A stretch of 64,000 bases of DNA from Gnetum montanum (GCA_015680685.1 MNCI01017786.1:53114-117113), one strand, 5' to 3'; numbered from the stretch's first letter, positions 1-10,850 are shown. Notes: generated by a model not told the origin, from the letters alone. Numbers and translations: made by a program.

Positions 1-289
1 CTTGAATAAAGATCCGTTGACTTGGGAACTCCTACTACGGGCACATGGAAAATATTCTATCTCTAGAGTGATCAAACTGCCAGAGCTTCGCTACTTCTAG
101 CCTAGGATGAGAAATGAGGGGAGTGCCACCTCTTATTTATAGATTTGGTAGCGGACCGCGATATCATGTACGCGACATTGCAGGGGACGATGTGATATCG
201 TGTACGCGATATTGCATGGGATGCGATATCGCAATGGCTACGATATCGCGTACGCGATATCGCGGTGCATGCGATATTGCATCTCATCA
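1..289 (-). mobile_element. 5' part of an A-family LTR, continuing past the window start
   Basis: Read on the minus strand, this begins TGATGAGATGC at 289 and runs out of the window at 1. It has a TATA box (CTATAAATAAG, 132-142). Downstream is a stretch with AATATTTTCC, CCCGTAGTAGGAGTT and ATCTTTATTCAAG, which recurs in the same order in the LTRs at 16482-17406 and 58811-59648, so it belongs to that Ty3/gypsy family. Its U3 differs from theirs: it is filled with CG-rich palindromic repeats. The LTR edge at 289/290 cuts straight into copia integrase codons, so it inserted there. Whether this is a 5' or 3' LTR, and the matching target duplication, cannot be seen from inside the window. Confidence 0.7.
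156..283. repeat. Palindromic GATATCGC / GTACGC repeat cluster in the LTR U3
   Basis: At least eight copies of GATATCGC/GATATTGC-type words alternate with GTACGC words. Positions 241-262 form a perfect 22-bp palindrome whose right half is ACGCGATATCG. The single-base variants are nearly all C/T or G/A changes, as expected from decay of methylated C. Its place just upstream of the minus-strand TATA box suggests enhancer-like U3 repeats; that role is inferred. Confidence 0.75.
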
Positions 290-2002
290 AAAATTTTATT
301 GACTTTAATGAATATTGTGAAGAATAGGGAATAAAGCATCAAGTCCATTTTCTCTACATCCCACAACACAATGGAGTGGCCAAAAGGAAGAATAGAACTA
401 TAATGGACATGGCAAGGAGCATGCTAAAGGTGAAAGGAATGCCCAATTCATTTTGGGGTGAAGCTGTCTCATGTTTTGTTTACTTGTTAAATAGGTCTCC
501 AACAAAGAGTGTGCAAAATATTATCCCTACATAAGCATGTAGTGGTTTCAAGCTAAGCATGAAACATCTTAGAGCATTTGGTGCTATTGCTTATGATCAC
601 ACTCCAATAGAGATGAAAACAAAGCTATATGATTGAGTAGAGAAGATTATCTTTGTTGGCTATAAGTGTAGGGGATACAAGTTGTTCAATCCTGTAACAA
701 AGGAGGTGATTATTAGCTGAGATGTGACTTTTGTCGAAGAAGAGGCTTAGAAATGGGATGTTGATTCACAAAAAGACTCCCAAAAGCAACAAATTTGTAT
801 CCTTGAAGAGGAAGTTGCAATTCCTACCAAAAATGAAGCTACATTAAGCTCTGCTCAAGAAAGTTCCACTCCAGAAGCTCTAGTAGACTTTGGAAGGCCA
901 AGGTGGTAGCACCAACGATCAATACACTTGCAAGACTTTGAGGTAACTCTTGATGATGAAGTTGATGATGATGGAAAATTGGTACACTTTGCCTTCTTTG
1001 CAAATAGTGAACCTATGGCATTCGAAGAGGCAATTCAAGATCCTAAATGGGTGAATGCCATGAATGAGGAGACCAAGGTAAATGAAAGAAATAATATGTC
1101 GAAACTCATTGACATCCCATGTAGTCACAAAGCAATTGATGTAAAGTGGATTTTCAAGACAAAGGTGAAGTCAAATTTTGAGGTGGAGAGACACAAAGCA
1201 AGATTGGTGGCAAAGGGATTTAACTAAAGGCCTAACTATGACTACCAAGAGGTTTTCTCTTTATTTTTCAAATTGAAACAATTAGACTTCTTATTGTGTT
1301 AGCTGCCAAGAAGAAGTGGAAAATCCATCAAATGGATGTGAAGTTAGCCTTTCTAAGTAGCCCACTTGAAGAGGAGGTTTTTGTTAAGAAACCACGTATA
1401 TTCATGAAGAAGGGAAATGAAGATAAGGTGTACAATTTGAAGAAAGCATTATATGATCTCAAACAAGCACCATGAGCATGGAATAGGCACATTAACTCTT
1501 TCTTCCATAAGACTAGTTTCCAGAAGTGCCCATCTGAACATGCTTTATATGTGAAGACTAATGATTCTAGTGATATATTATTGTTGTGTCTTTATATTGA
1601 TGATCTAATATTCATAGGTAATAATCTTAGAATGATTGAAGATTTCAAGAAGTCCATGATGCATGAGTTCGAAATGATAGATCTTGGTGTCATGTGATAT
1701 TTCCTTGGCATTGAAGTAGTTTAAAGAGAAGATGGGATTTTTATTTTTCAAAAGAGGTATGCTACTGAACTCTTGAAGAAGTTTCATATGCAAGATTGTA
1801 ATCTTGTCACACATGGAAGAAGTAAACACATTGACATATGTTATCATTTTCTAAGAGATCAAGTTGGAAAGAAAGCAATTGAGTTGGTGTATTGCAAGTC
1901 TGAAAACCAAGTTGCAGACATTCTTACCAAACTATTGAAGTATGATAAATTTTCCAAATTAAAGTGTATACTTGGAATGATGGTTTTTCCAAATTATATT
2001 TA
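290..2002 (+). pseudogene. Ty1/copia pol remnant (integrase, RT, RNase H)
   Basis: The plus-strand frames read as a decayed copia polyprotein. The end of the integrase core is at about 299-600 (PQHNGVAKRKNRTIMDMAR, then SFWGEAV). RT starts at about 1018 (EAIQDPKWVNAMNEE, WIFKTKVKS, RHKARLVAKGFN), followed by QMDVKLAFL, YDLKQAP and the catalytic region LYIDDLIFIG at about 1590. The RNase H C-terminus at about 1880-1960 (VYCKSENQVADILTK) follows RT abruptly, so most of RNase H is deleted near 1800. There are several in-frame stops and frame changes. The 5' end is cut by the LTR at 1-289 and the 3' end runs into a polypurine tract and LTR. It is dead. Copia identity is firm; the subfamily is not determined. 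Confidence 0.9.
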
Positions 2003-2010
2003 AGGGGGGA
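2003..2010 (+). other. Polypurine tract of the copia remnant
   Basis: AGGGGGGA lies directly before a TG-starting LTR and just after the pol stop, the usual place for plus-strand priming. Confidence 0.8.
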
Positions 2011-2390
2011 TGTTAGTTATTAATCCTGCTTCTATTTCAAGAATCAGTTTAAGTTTAATGGGTTATCATGATGTAATTCTAACCTCCAGGTTCAATTAGA
2101 AAAAGCATGGGAGTTTGGTGGACTTAGCCTATTATAAATAGGCCATTTGATAGTAGCTTTGATGTACCACATCAAAATAAAATATTTTTGTTTCTCCTCA
2201 TATCTACTCTATTCTTGCACCTATTGTATTGTTCAATAAGCATAATGCTTATAAGAAATAATTTGATAATGAACGTGTACCCAGTAGAAAGGAAGTTAAA
2301 ACAATTGATAGGAAATATAGGAAAATTATCATTTAATTAGTATAAATAACTAATTAGGAAAAAGAAAAAAAAATTGTTAGAAAATAGTGA
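2011..2390 (+). mobile_element. 3' LTR of the copia remnant (right edge unclear)
   Basis: The LTR begins TGTTAGTTATTAATCC immediately after the polypurine tract and has a TATA box at 2131-2140 (TATTATAAAT). The right boundary is uncertain: no second LTR of this element is in the window, and the sequence grades into AT-rich DNA before the LINE remnant begins near 2390. Confidence 0.6.
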
Positions 2391-4218
2391 GGGCATTTTG
2401 CAGACATGATTACAAAGGAGACCAAAAATTGGTGGAGTAATTTTTAGTACAAAATCTCCCCATTACTCAATATCTCTTTTAATGAAATTTCTATATTCTA
2501 TAATCATTTCTTTTCAAGAGAAGTTGATAATTGTTGCTTCAGTTTTTGTCATGCATCCAATCGCTTAACTCGAAATGAAGTGACAAAAAGAATTAATAGA
2601 TTGACTACTGAAACATTTATTGGTTATAATGGTTTGTATGCTGAATTTCTTAAATAGAAAGGAGCTTGTACTTGTGGAGAAATTTGTTATCAACTAAACA
2701 TAATTATGGAGAATCACTTACACCATTGATGAGACACCATAGTAAGGCCCCAACATTAGATACTTCATGTTGCCTCATCTAGATCTCACCTATAAATTTG
2801 GTGTTGGGGTACTCAGATGAGGAAGGAGTTGATAGACAATAGTCAAAAAGATAATTTTAGTTTTCAGTTTCTTCTTTCAAGTCTATTATTCCAAGTGCAT
2901 GCCTGCAGTGTGATGTTTATAGTTGTACAACACCTTTGTTCAAGTGTGATGTACTTGGACACATTACATGACTGGTAATAAAGATCAAGATTACTTCCAT
3001 CATTACAACATCCACTTAGATTTTTATTGCTTTAATTATTTATTATTATTTTTAGATAAATATTTCCATTGATTGTTATTTATTGTTCTTGTTATTAAGT
3101 AGAATGCATACACCTTAATCACGAGCATTTAAGTGGAAGTACTTGGTAATCCAGAAGTGTATCATTTGGCACAACTAGTGATGTACACTTGGCAATCCCA
3201 GAAGTATCCTCACGAAGTCCAAGATGTGTACAGATGATTAAGTGCAGATACTCATTGCTCATAGGCTAGTTAGATCTTGTTTTTCATCATTCATTAGTTT
3301 AATTAATTTATCTCTTTTTGTCATTAGGAGTAGTGTAGAAATTAGACAACATCATATGCCTCATTTTGGACTAAACCATATGTGACAAAGCTACCACTAG
3401 TCCAAGTGGAAAGACAATGAATTGCAATTAGAGCATAATGATCAAGATGCCACAACTAGTCCCATCCACAGAATTCGACCATATTGTGTGTGAATGCTTG
3501 TGATTCATATGGTTAAGTGTAGGGGTACCTCACTGCTCATCAACCATCAATAAAAAGTTAGCAAGGTAATACTTCTATATAAAAGAAGAGATGAAAACAA
3601 TTTGAACAACTATCACATGATAGTTGTAAGTATATTTACTAAGTTGTTAGGTACTATTCATGAAAAAAGACTTTGCACTTAGACAAAAGCTAGACAAAAG
3701 CTAATAATACTAGAGTAGTATGTTAGGCTCATTTTACATAGAACCATTCCGCAATTAACTATCTAATTACACTTGGATATTGTATGGATGTTTTTAAAAG
3801 CCTTCATAGAAAATTGTTTATTCACTTTGTTGAATTTGAAAGAACATATAATTTTATTATTTGTAAAAAATTATGGTTGCACTTAATAAAATAAGCATGT
3901 GTATATAATTGATTGTAACAATATAAAAGCTATATGAAGTCATCATTGAGCTTAAATATAAGGATAATCTTTAGTTTTGGATCAAAGCAGAAGTGAGGCA
4001 AGAATGCCCTTAATTCCCAACTCCCTTTGGTCTCTTTATTGATGAGTTGCAAGATTGGATATGTACCAAAAACCATCAAAATGCTATCAAGATAGGATCC
4101 CATATAGTAAATCTACTTCTTTTGCAAATTACACCATCTTAATTTCTACCTCTAAGAAATGCATGCAAAATATGTTCCAAATTCTAGAAAATTCTTATTT
4201 CTATTCTAGATCACAAGT
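2390..4218 (+). pseudogene. LINE reverse transcriptase remnant, split by a solo LTR
   Basis: With the 816-bp LTR and one copy of its 5-bp duplication removed, a single frame runs through the break. Before it come EVTKRINRL and IGYNGLYAEFLK, matching the LINE RT motif normally near GPDGxxAEFLK. After it come KVILLYKRRDENNLNNY and VSIFTKLLGTI, matching the KGDxxxxxNYRxIxL region. Further on are FVEFERTYN (the FxDFEKAYD motif, about 3830) and, in a shifted frame, LLLFANYTILISTSKK at about 4105-4160 (the LLFADDxxLLSxS catalytic motif with both Asp lost). Several stops are present. The LINE clade is not determined; it differs from the remnants at 13030 and 56404. Confidence 0.75.
2727..3542 (+). 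mobile_element. Solo LTR of the A-family (Ty3/gypsy), with target duplication
   Basis: The 816-bp segment starts TGATGAGACACC and ends CTGCTCATCA. It is flanked by a perfect 5-bp duplication ACCAT (2722-2726 and 3543-3547). The TATA box is at 2791-2797. The interior shares landmarks with the A LTRs at 16482 and 47074: AATAAAGATCA, the AGTACTTGGTAATCC-type repeats, TTCATATGGTTAAGTG and GGGGTACCTC near the end. No internal region remains, so it arose by LTR-LTR recombination or an equivalent loss. It lies inside a LINE reverse transcriptase. Confidence 0.88.
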
Positions 4219-4245
4219 TACTATGTAAGAAACAAAAAAGATAAT

Positions 4246-4832
4246 TGTTGATGCATAAATTTTGGTCATGCCAACACCGGAAAAACTCGTTTGAGGAGAC
4301 TATTGCCTAGGGCGCCTCCCGTATGGGTACGGAAACCCGGGAATAGTCTCAGCTGGAGAGAGCCATGTGACCAAGTGATAGAGAGATAGAGAGAGAAAAT
4401 ACAGATAGAGATAGAACAAGGAGAGAGAAACAGACGTTCAACGTCCAAATTGCGGGGAAAATAGAAGAAAATTTGCTGACACCCAACTGTCTAAATTGCT
4501 CAGAAAAGAAAATCTGCTGACGCCCAACCGTCTAAATTGCTGCCGACGCCCAACCGTCTAAATCGCTGCCGAAAAGAAAATCTGGGAAGAGAGAGGGTTT
4601 AGTCCAAGGCTTCATGGCCCTGGCCTCATTGGCCTAGGGCTTCCTGGCCTGACTTCTCCTCTGCCTCCCCCTCAACTCCATCACCTTGATGGCTTTTTAT
4701 AGCCAATTTTAGGATTAGGGTAACCCATCTTTTTTTATTTTTTATTTTTTATTTTTCTTTCTTTTTTTCTTTTTTTTAAAAAAATAAACAAAGGCCCCAT
4801 GCCAAGCAAGCATGGGCATGTTGGTATCAACA
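4246..4832 (-). repeat. 3' LTR of the miniature element
   Basis: Near-identical partner of 4906-5513 with the same ends; its TATA box region is 4691-4704. It has fewer copies of the CCCAACCGTCTAAAT unit than the 5' LTR. Confidence 0.9.
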
Positions 4833-4847
4833 CTTAGCCCCCAACCG
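4833..4847 (-). other. Polypurine tract of the miniature element
   Basis: The minus strand reads GGTTGGGGGCTAAG directly before the 3' LTR start TGTTGATACC. Confidence 0.75.
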
Positions 4848-4881
4848 AAAAGAAAAAGAGAAAACAAAATGGTCAAGCCAT

Positions 4882-4899
4882 GCCCTCCTTCTAGCGCCA
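4882..4899 (-). other. Primer binding site of the miniature element
   Basis: The minus strand reads TGGCGCTAGAAGGAGGGC, six bases inside the 5' LTR. It is identical over 18 nt to the primer site of element B at 30245-30262. Known Tat-lineage Ty3/gypsy elements use sites of this style (recalled, not searched). Confidence 0.88.
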
Positions 4900-4905
4900 A
4901 AAAGG

Positions 4906-5513
4906 TGTTGATGCATAAATTTTGGTCATACCAACATCGGAAAAACTCGTTTGAGGAGACTATTGCCTAGGGCGCCTCCCGTATGGGTACGGAAAGCCAG
5001 GAATAGTCTCAGCTGGAGAGAGCCATGTGACCAAGTGATAGAGAGATAGAGAGAGAAAATACAGATAGAGATAGAACAAGGAGAGAGAAACAGACGTTCA
5101 ACGTCCAAATTGCTATGAAAATAGAAGAAAATTTGCTGACGCCCAACCGTCTAAATTGCTCAGAAAAGAAAATCTGCCGACGCCCAACCGTCTAAATTGC
5201 TGCCGACGCCCAACCATCTAAATTGCTGCCGACGCCCAACCGTCTAAATCTGGCCTGACTTCTCCTCTGCCTAAGAGAGAGGGTAGTCCAAGGCTTCATG
5301 GCCCTGGCCTCATTGGCCTAGGGCTTCCTGGCCTGACTTCTCCTCTGCCTCCCCCTCAACTCCATCACCTTGATGGCTTTTTATAGCCAATTTTAGGGTT
5401 AGGGTAACCCATCTTTTTTATTTTTATTTTTTATTTTTTATTTTTCTTTTTTTTAAAAAAATAAATAAACAAAGGCCCCATGCCAAGCAAGCATGGGCGT
5501 GTTGGTATCAACA
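4906..5513 (-). repeat. 5' LTR of the miniature element
   Basis: On the minus strand it begins TGTTGATACC and ends ATGCATCAACA, so the termini are inverted repeats (TGTTGAT/ATCAACA). A TATA box lies within GGCTATAAAAAGCC (5375-5388). Upstream is an A/T-rich tract (5413-5465); downstream are short tandem units around GACGCCCAACCGTCTAAAT. Confidence 0.9.
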
Positions 5514-5518
5514 ATAAT

Positions 5519-6890
5519 ATGATATACAATAAATGCAAACTATTATTTTAAATGTGGGACTGCAAATGTAGAAATAGTGAACTCTAAATATTTGGGTCTA
5601 CACTATGTGTAATTATAGATGGGATAAATGTATCAAGAAAAGAATTATAGGAGGAGTTAAAGCTTTACATGCAATTAAAAATAAATGTAAAACATTAGGA
5701 TTATGAGTTTGAAAGGTTAAAAGAAAAGATTTTCAAGTTGTCATTTGTATGGATGTGCTATATGTGTTAGGTGTGTTGTATATTTGAAGTTTAAAACACT
5801 CATGTTGTAATGGTTGCCATGTTGGCAAATTATCTATGGTTGCCTTTGATGATTTTCACTTGTTTGTATTATTTGGAAATAAAAGGTGTAGAATTTTTCA
5901 AGGAAAATTCATCATAGCCATAGGATATAGAGAAGGAAGTGGGATACTATACTAGCTAGATGGTGTTATAGTGGCTATTAAAGATGAAGTCTTTTATGCA
6001 CAAAAAGAGAATTTCACCATGGATCTATGGCATAGAAGCCTTGGACATGTGGGAGAAAAGTCCATCTAGATTCTTCAAGACAAAGGTATAATTAACGGTA
6101 ATGCCCAAGGTCATTTACCACTATGTAAACATTTCTTGAATGGAAAACAACATCATTTGAGCTTTTCTACAAATACTCAAAGAGTTAAGAACACACTGGA
6201 TCTAGTTCATAGTGATGTGTTTGGTCCTGTTTTCGTAACTCTATTTGCGAGTTCTAAATATTATGTCTCCTTCATAGATGATTATTCTAGGAAAGTATAG
6301 ATTTACTTCTTAAAATTCAAATATGAAGTCTTTGATAAATTCAAGAAATATAAAGTTCTTATTGAGAACCATTTTGATAAAATAATTAAATCCCTCAAAA
6401 TAGATAATGGTGAGGAATTTTTTTTAGATGAATTTTAAAGGTTTTGTAGGACTCATGTTATTTTTAGGTAGAAAAGCATTCCATGCACTCCACAACAAAA
6501 TGGAGTTGTGGAATAGATAAATAGAACACTCTTGGAACGAGCTTAGTGTATGCTCAGTGATGGTTATCTTGAAAAGAAAGTTTGAGCAGAAGCTATGATG
6601 ACAACTTACTACTTGATCAACAAAATAGCTTCATCATCATTGGATGACAAAATACCACATGTAATATGGTCCAATAAGAAAGTTTCATTGGATCATTTGA
6701 AAGTATCTAGGAGTATAGCTTATCGTCATGTCCTAAAAAATGTAGATCCAAATTGCAAAGAACATTGAAGATAAATACCATGTTTTCTATAATGTTAGAC
6801 ATTTAAGCATATTAGGTATAAATAAGATGTGATAGTTATAAAGATAGTTGATTTATTTTGGCCAAGAAGTGGGGTGTTGGAACCCTGAAA
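5519..6890 (+). pseudogene. Second Ty1/copia remnant (protease end to integrase)
   Basis: From about 5750 the plus strand reads DVLYVLGVLY, the usual end of copia protease. The GAG-pre-integrase region follows at about 6015 (MDLWHRSLGHVGEKS, PLCKHFLNGKQHH), then the integrase core: LDLVHSDVFGPV, YYVSFIDDYSRKV, KIDNGEEF (6400) and TPQQNGVVE (6490), with SLDHLKVSRSIAYRHV at about 6690. Stops are frequent. RT and LTRs are not seen. It overlaps in domain content with the remnant at 290-2002, so it is a separate copy. 5519-5730 may be its degraded upstream part. Confidence 0.85.
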
Positions 6891-7320
6891 TAATTGTAAT
6901 AGCCAACTACAAATCATACAGAAGGGTTTGACTCTATAATCCTAAATTACATTTTGTTTATAACGTAGGCCATAGGTTTGATTCTCATGGGCAACATTGA
7001 GTAAAAATTTTGTTTCAGTTTCATAACCCTCTAAAGGTCTTATTCTTGTAACAGTAAATTATATTTCATTTGGCCATAACCTTATCAGGCCCTATTATGG
7101 AACACTAAAATGTATTTTTGAAATTATACAATTTTTTAGGATCATTCCATTTGATTTTGTGTAAAATAGCTAATTCTAAATGTTACCAATACTGCTAAGT
7201 AATTTTTATAATGATGTTTTTGAAACTCATAGCATGTATATTTGTATATCTAATAGGTTGAAAGAGTCTATAGACATAATAAAATTTTAATTTCAATTTT
7301 AGTTTCATAATCATAATCAT
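6891..7320 (+). repeat. Possible degenerate tRNA-headed SINE debris
   Basis: GGTTTGATTCT (6975-6985) resembles a pol III B box. A tail-like stretch at 7265-7310 (AGTCTATAGACATAA then TTTTAGTTTCATAA) matches a stretch following another B-box-like word at 49665-49795. The two-place match suggests an old SINE family; a clear A box is not visible. No gene seen. Confidence 0.3.
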
Positions 7321-8540
7321 TGCTAATATACAATAGCCCAAATGTTTTTGTTATGAAGTGCAAAAGTTGTCACTATCTTGTGCATAAAAAATACACTATG
7401 AAATGGATATCACCTTAATACCAAAGTAAGAATTGTGCTAGATTCTTCTTGGTAGTTAAACATGGGTGAAGCCTAAAATAATGTGAACTTTAATTTGTTA
7501 TAAGAGGACACAAAAACTCTTGGCAAGTAGCACAACCTTACCATGACACCAAAGTAGATGTGATCCATTGTAAATTGTTACATACAGCATTGACACTTTT
7601 ATAAATGAAGGTTTGCATTGAATGAGAATACCCACAATCTTCCTCTCATAATGGGTATGGTACTAGTGCATGTATATTCCGTGACCATTGTCATGCTTAC
7701 ATGTTCCTAGGATCCACCTTTGTTGCCAACGGGTAAGGAACACATATTTAAATAATCTAAAAAATATTTTAAATTGCAATGTAGCAAGTAGAATAGTAGT
7801 AAACAAAGGTGCATATGCATGATGCTACAAAGGAAGACTCGTAACCTCCCCCATTGATCCACAACCTCCTCAGCAAGAAATGAATGTTCTCCCGTATATA
7901 GGTGCATGTGAAGTCGAATTTAATTTTGTGCATCTAGAAATGTGGTCCATTGTACTGTACCCTTAAGGTAAATGTGAAGTTAACTACTTTCAAGATGGTA
8001 ATTAGTTGCTCCTATCTCAAGATACTTGGATACTGAGGCATGTTAAGAAATATTGTCGTGGGACCCACTTTCAGACGTGTTTTACTACCGTAATTGGTGC
8101 TTTACTACTAATTAAAGAACCACTCAGTGAATAATGTATATATAACACAAACATATCCTTACCGTCAGGATACAACACCGAGGCTGTGGCTTGGCCAGGG
8201 AACTCAGGCCTTAGCATTGAAAAATCGGATTGGATTGGTAAGTAGGAAATCTTTTTTATAAATGGGATTGGACCGGTAAGCAGGAAATCTTTTTTATAAA
8301 TCGGATTGTGAAAATCAAAATAAATCAATGAAAAAATCGGATTAAAATCCTCAATATTTACAAAAGAGAGCACTTATATACACTCATGTTAGTAATGGCA
8401 TTTTGCATTTGTTTCATTTTAAGAGCTCACTTAGAGTTGAAAATCAAATATACATATTTTAGTTTTTGGCTCGCATTAGAATTAACAATATACAGTATAT
8501 TAAACTTCCAAAATTAATAAGAATATAGCACTATTCATTA
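7321..8540. other. Unassigned AT-rich DNA
   Basis: I recognise no gene or element. The only structure is a 38-bp tandem duplication at 8227-8302 (GGATTGGAYYGGTAAGYAGG, then AAATCTTTTTTATAAAT). Confidence 0.5.
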
Positions 8541-10041
8541 GATCAAATATCCCAATCCGATTTTGAATAAGCTTCAATGTTGCCTTGCGATTTATGGCAG
8601 ATTTCTCAATCTCTGCTTAGGAGGAGCATCAATGGTCTGTGTTTCTGTTTTGTTTTCAACAAAATCATTTTCGGTGAAACGCAACTCTTGGTTGTTTTGT
8701 AATACACATTTATGCTTGAAGCTGCCTCCATATTCGTTGATGCTTATACGCTTTGGCGTTGGGGTGGCGTCCACATGGGGTTTTGGGTCTCTTATTTTTC
8801 AGATTTTATCTCATGGTAACAGTGGTCTATGAATTCATTGTTGATGAGAAAACAAAGGTACCATGAATCACAACAGGATTGTGTGGTTCAGGTCCCTTTT
8901 ACAAATACTTGGAGGTTGCCTACACCATGGTTGCAGAGCAGGCCAATGCAAAGGAAGAATTTTAACAAAATTGATCGAAAGGCATCAATGGCTGGAGATT
9001 TTCCATTTGCTTCCGCATTCTGTATCCGGTTTTTTCTTCACAATAATTTTCTTACATGCTTATGAATAGGATGACATTGTTGTGACGTCACATTTTGACA
9101 GCATTGAAAATACTTCCCAACTAAACGTTGACTGCTATAAAAATCGTCAATTTGCGATACGGTTTCTTGCTTTGCACTTTTGCTTGAAGAGACGCATACA
9201 GTAGTCCGTTTCTTTTTCTCTTTCTTCCTCCGCTTCTTGGTGTTTTCACACTGAACTCGGGGTCAAAACTGTAAAGCAACTTAGAAGAAACGCATCGACA
9301 GGATTTTCCCTGCCAATAATGGCGAACGCACTGAAACAAAATGCAATGGGATGCTGTGTAGTGCGAAGGCAACGCAAAGTCAAAAGATGCCAAGATGCAA
9401 GCGAGAAAAGGAAAGATTGAGATTCTACGGTGCAAAAGCTATCTGACCCAGGAGATGCAAATGAGAAACAAACCTACTGAGGAGGAGGACGGAATCCGAA
9501 TTTATGCATGCATATACATATATATATATATATATTCCGCTTGTTTGGTTCCGGCGACGAAGATGACATCAGGAATATAATATGGAAGATACTTGACTTT
9601 ACGCCAGTGTTGGTGTTTGCCGTGCTTGTGAAGCCTTGCAAATGCAAATGTCAACCCTGTGTGCTTGGCTTTCCAATGTTAGCCAAAAAGAGTGAGCAGA
9701 AACAGCTTTATCTGGAGGGGTCCTCATCATGGCTGTTGCTCTGCTGGGGCAGGGCAAATATGTGTATATATATATATCATCCACCAATGTGGAAATGGGC
9801 AATTTCGATGGGGGAGATTCGGCCATCTCATCCGTTCCCAGATTCTTCGCCCAAAACCAGTGCTATCAAGACTTTGAATGGGCAGATATGTGTCGCATGT
9901 GGCAGCAAAAGTGCAGAGAGTGACATATCCATGGAATACAATGCAATGCTTCCACCTACCCACAAAAGCAAAGAAATAGAGATGAATGACAGAATGAATG
10001 ATAATTCAATTACTAGCACAGGCATATGTTATCCAGTTCAA
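8541..10041. other. Low-copy-looking DNA, function unknown
   Basis: Base composition is more balanced and there is no transposon similarity, unlike the surroundings. Short open stretches exist on both strands: a plus-strand frame around 8820-8960 containing YEFIVDEKTKVP and YLEVAYTMVAEQANAKEEF, and a minus-strand frame at 8774-8592. None matches a family I know. TA microsatellites lie at about 9510-9532 and 9762-9776. A 180-codon open frame at 9508-10050 is driven partly by these microsatellites and looks non-coding. This could be the flank or UTR of a host gene. Confidence 0.35.
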
Positions 10042-10209
10042 TCAAGCTGAAGCTGAAGCTGCTGTTGCTCTTGTTGTTGTTGTTGGGTAGGTGGTGGATG
10101 GACAGCACCAATAAAAATGAGTGACCACCTCACCACGAGTGCCAGCGTAAAGAAGCCAATCACATAATAAAGTAAGAGTAAGTGAAATCCACGGCAAACC
10201 ACGTCCACA
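10042..10209 (-). CDS. Possible last exon of a host membrane protein gene
   Basis: The minus-strand frame ending at TGA 10044-10042 encodes about 54 residues: a hydrophobic run (FHLLLLYYVIGFFTLALVV, then WSLIFIGAV), a proline hinge (HPPPT), and a glutamine-rich tail (six Q, then EQQQLQLQLD). This looks like a genuine C-terminal transmembrane tail, and it sits in the only low-copy-looking patch of the window. A pyrimidine-poor but possible acceptor lies just upstream. A further exon candidate on the same strand ends at a GTAAGT donor near 10307, preceded by a 65-codon frame with one stop. The family is not recognised. Alternative: chance open frame next to a CAA microsatellite. Confidence 0.33.
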   Translation of the reverse strand, partial: CGRGLPWISLTLTLLCDWLLYAGTRGEVVTHFYWCCPSTTYPTTTTRATAASASA

Positions 10210-10850
10210 CCTCAAAACTGTATTAATTTTTGCAGTTGCGTTGTTACCGGGAACCGAAAAATCTGGAGGCTTCTATTTTATCGTTTCATAGCGTGTTTCT
10301 CGGACTTACAGATTCAGGAGCGAAGTTTTTAAAAATGACTGAAGTTGGAAGCACGTCGGTCGCGTACCTTTATGTTGAAGCTAAACCGGTACAGCCGGTC
10401 GAAGTCTTAACAGTTAGCTGTTGATGAAGACTTGAAATGTAAGGTTTTCGTTTTCCGTGTATGAAATCATAGATACATTTTTCTTTCGTCTTAATCATGG
10501 GAATAAATTGGAAGTATCTGTACAGCCGTTCGTCTTTTAAGTTAGATTGACGGATGCTAAGTGCGGGAGATGTTGCACTGAAAAGATTTATGAACTGTAA
10601 TAAGTTACATCCTTGAAATGAAATTGAAAAAATATCAGAAATAGGTATATTTGGTAGATTCAGCTAGAATTTAATATTCATAACACAAAGCCTCACCAAT
10701 GCTAGATATGTTGGTATTAGGGATAGAATAGGTTCTCGATGGAGCATTTATATTAGTTGGCGTTTCTAATAACCTCAGGAATGAAATATTCTTTAGCTTT
10801 ACTCATTTATGATTGATACTTGCTCCCTCTCTACTAAAATTAATGATATT
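10210..10850. other. No confident gene
   Basis: It contains the possible upstream exon of the minus-strand candidate (about 10307-10585) and, on the plus strand, an open frame 10230-10424 with no recognised similarity. Nothing else is seen. Confidence 0.4.

Larger units (their letters stand above)
4246..5513 (-). mobile_element. Complete miniature LTR element (TRIM-like), minus strand
   Basis: Two near-identical repeats (4246-4832, 587 bp; 4906-5513, 608 bp) flank only 73 bp and are bounded by a perfect target duplication ATAAT (4241-4245, 5514-5518). On the minus strand the core holds a primer binding site directly after the 5' LTR and a G-rich polypurine tract before the 3' LTR, so the orientation is certain. 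There is no coding capacity, so it must have been mobilised in trans. The LTRs are longer than in classical TRIMs (usually a few hundred bp). LTR similarity is high, so this is one of the younger insertions. The LTRs differ partly by copy number of a roughly 20-bp internal repeat. Confidence 0.92.

Noticed and set aside
4266-5108. Two nearly identical 60-codon minus-strand open frames
   Set aside because: They are the same LTR segment read twice; CT-rich leader sequence, no protein similarity.
5391-5410. TTTAGGGTTAGGG in the miniature element LTR
   Set aside because: Two imperfect units, differing between its two LTRs; no sign of a telomere.
9508-10050. 180-codon open frame, including LNGQICVACG that recalls the start of the cellulose synthase zinc finger
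   Set aside because: The match stops after ten residues, the remaining cysteine pattern is missing, and the frame is partly microsatellite.
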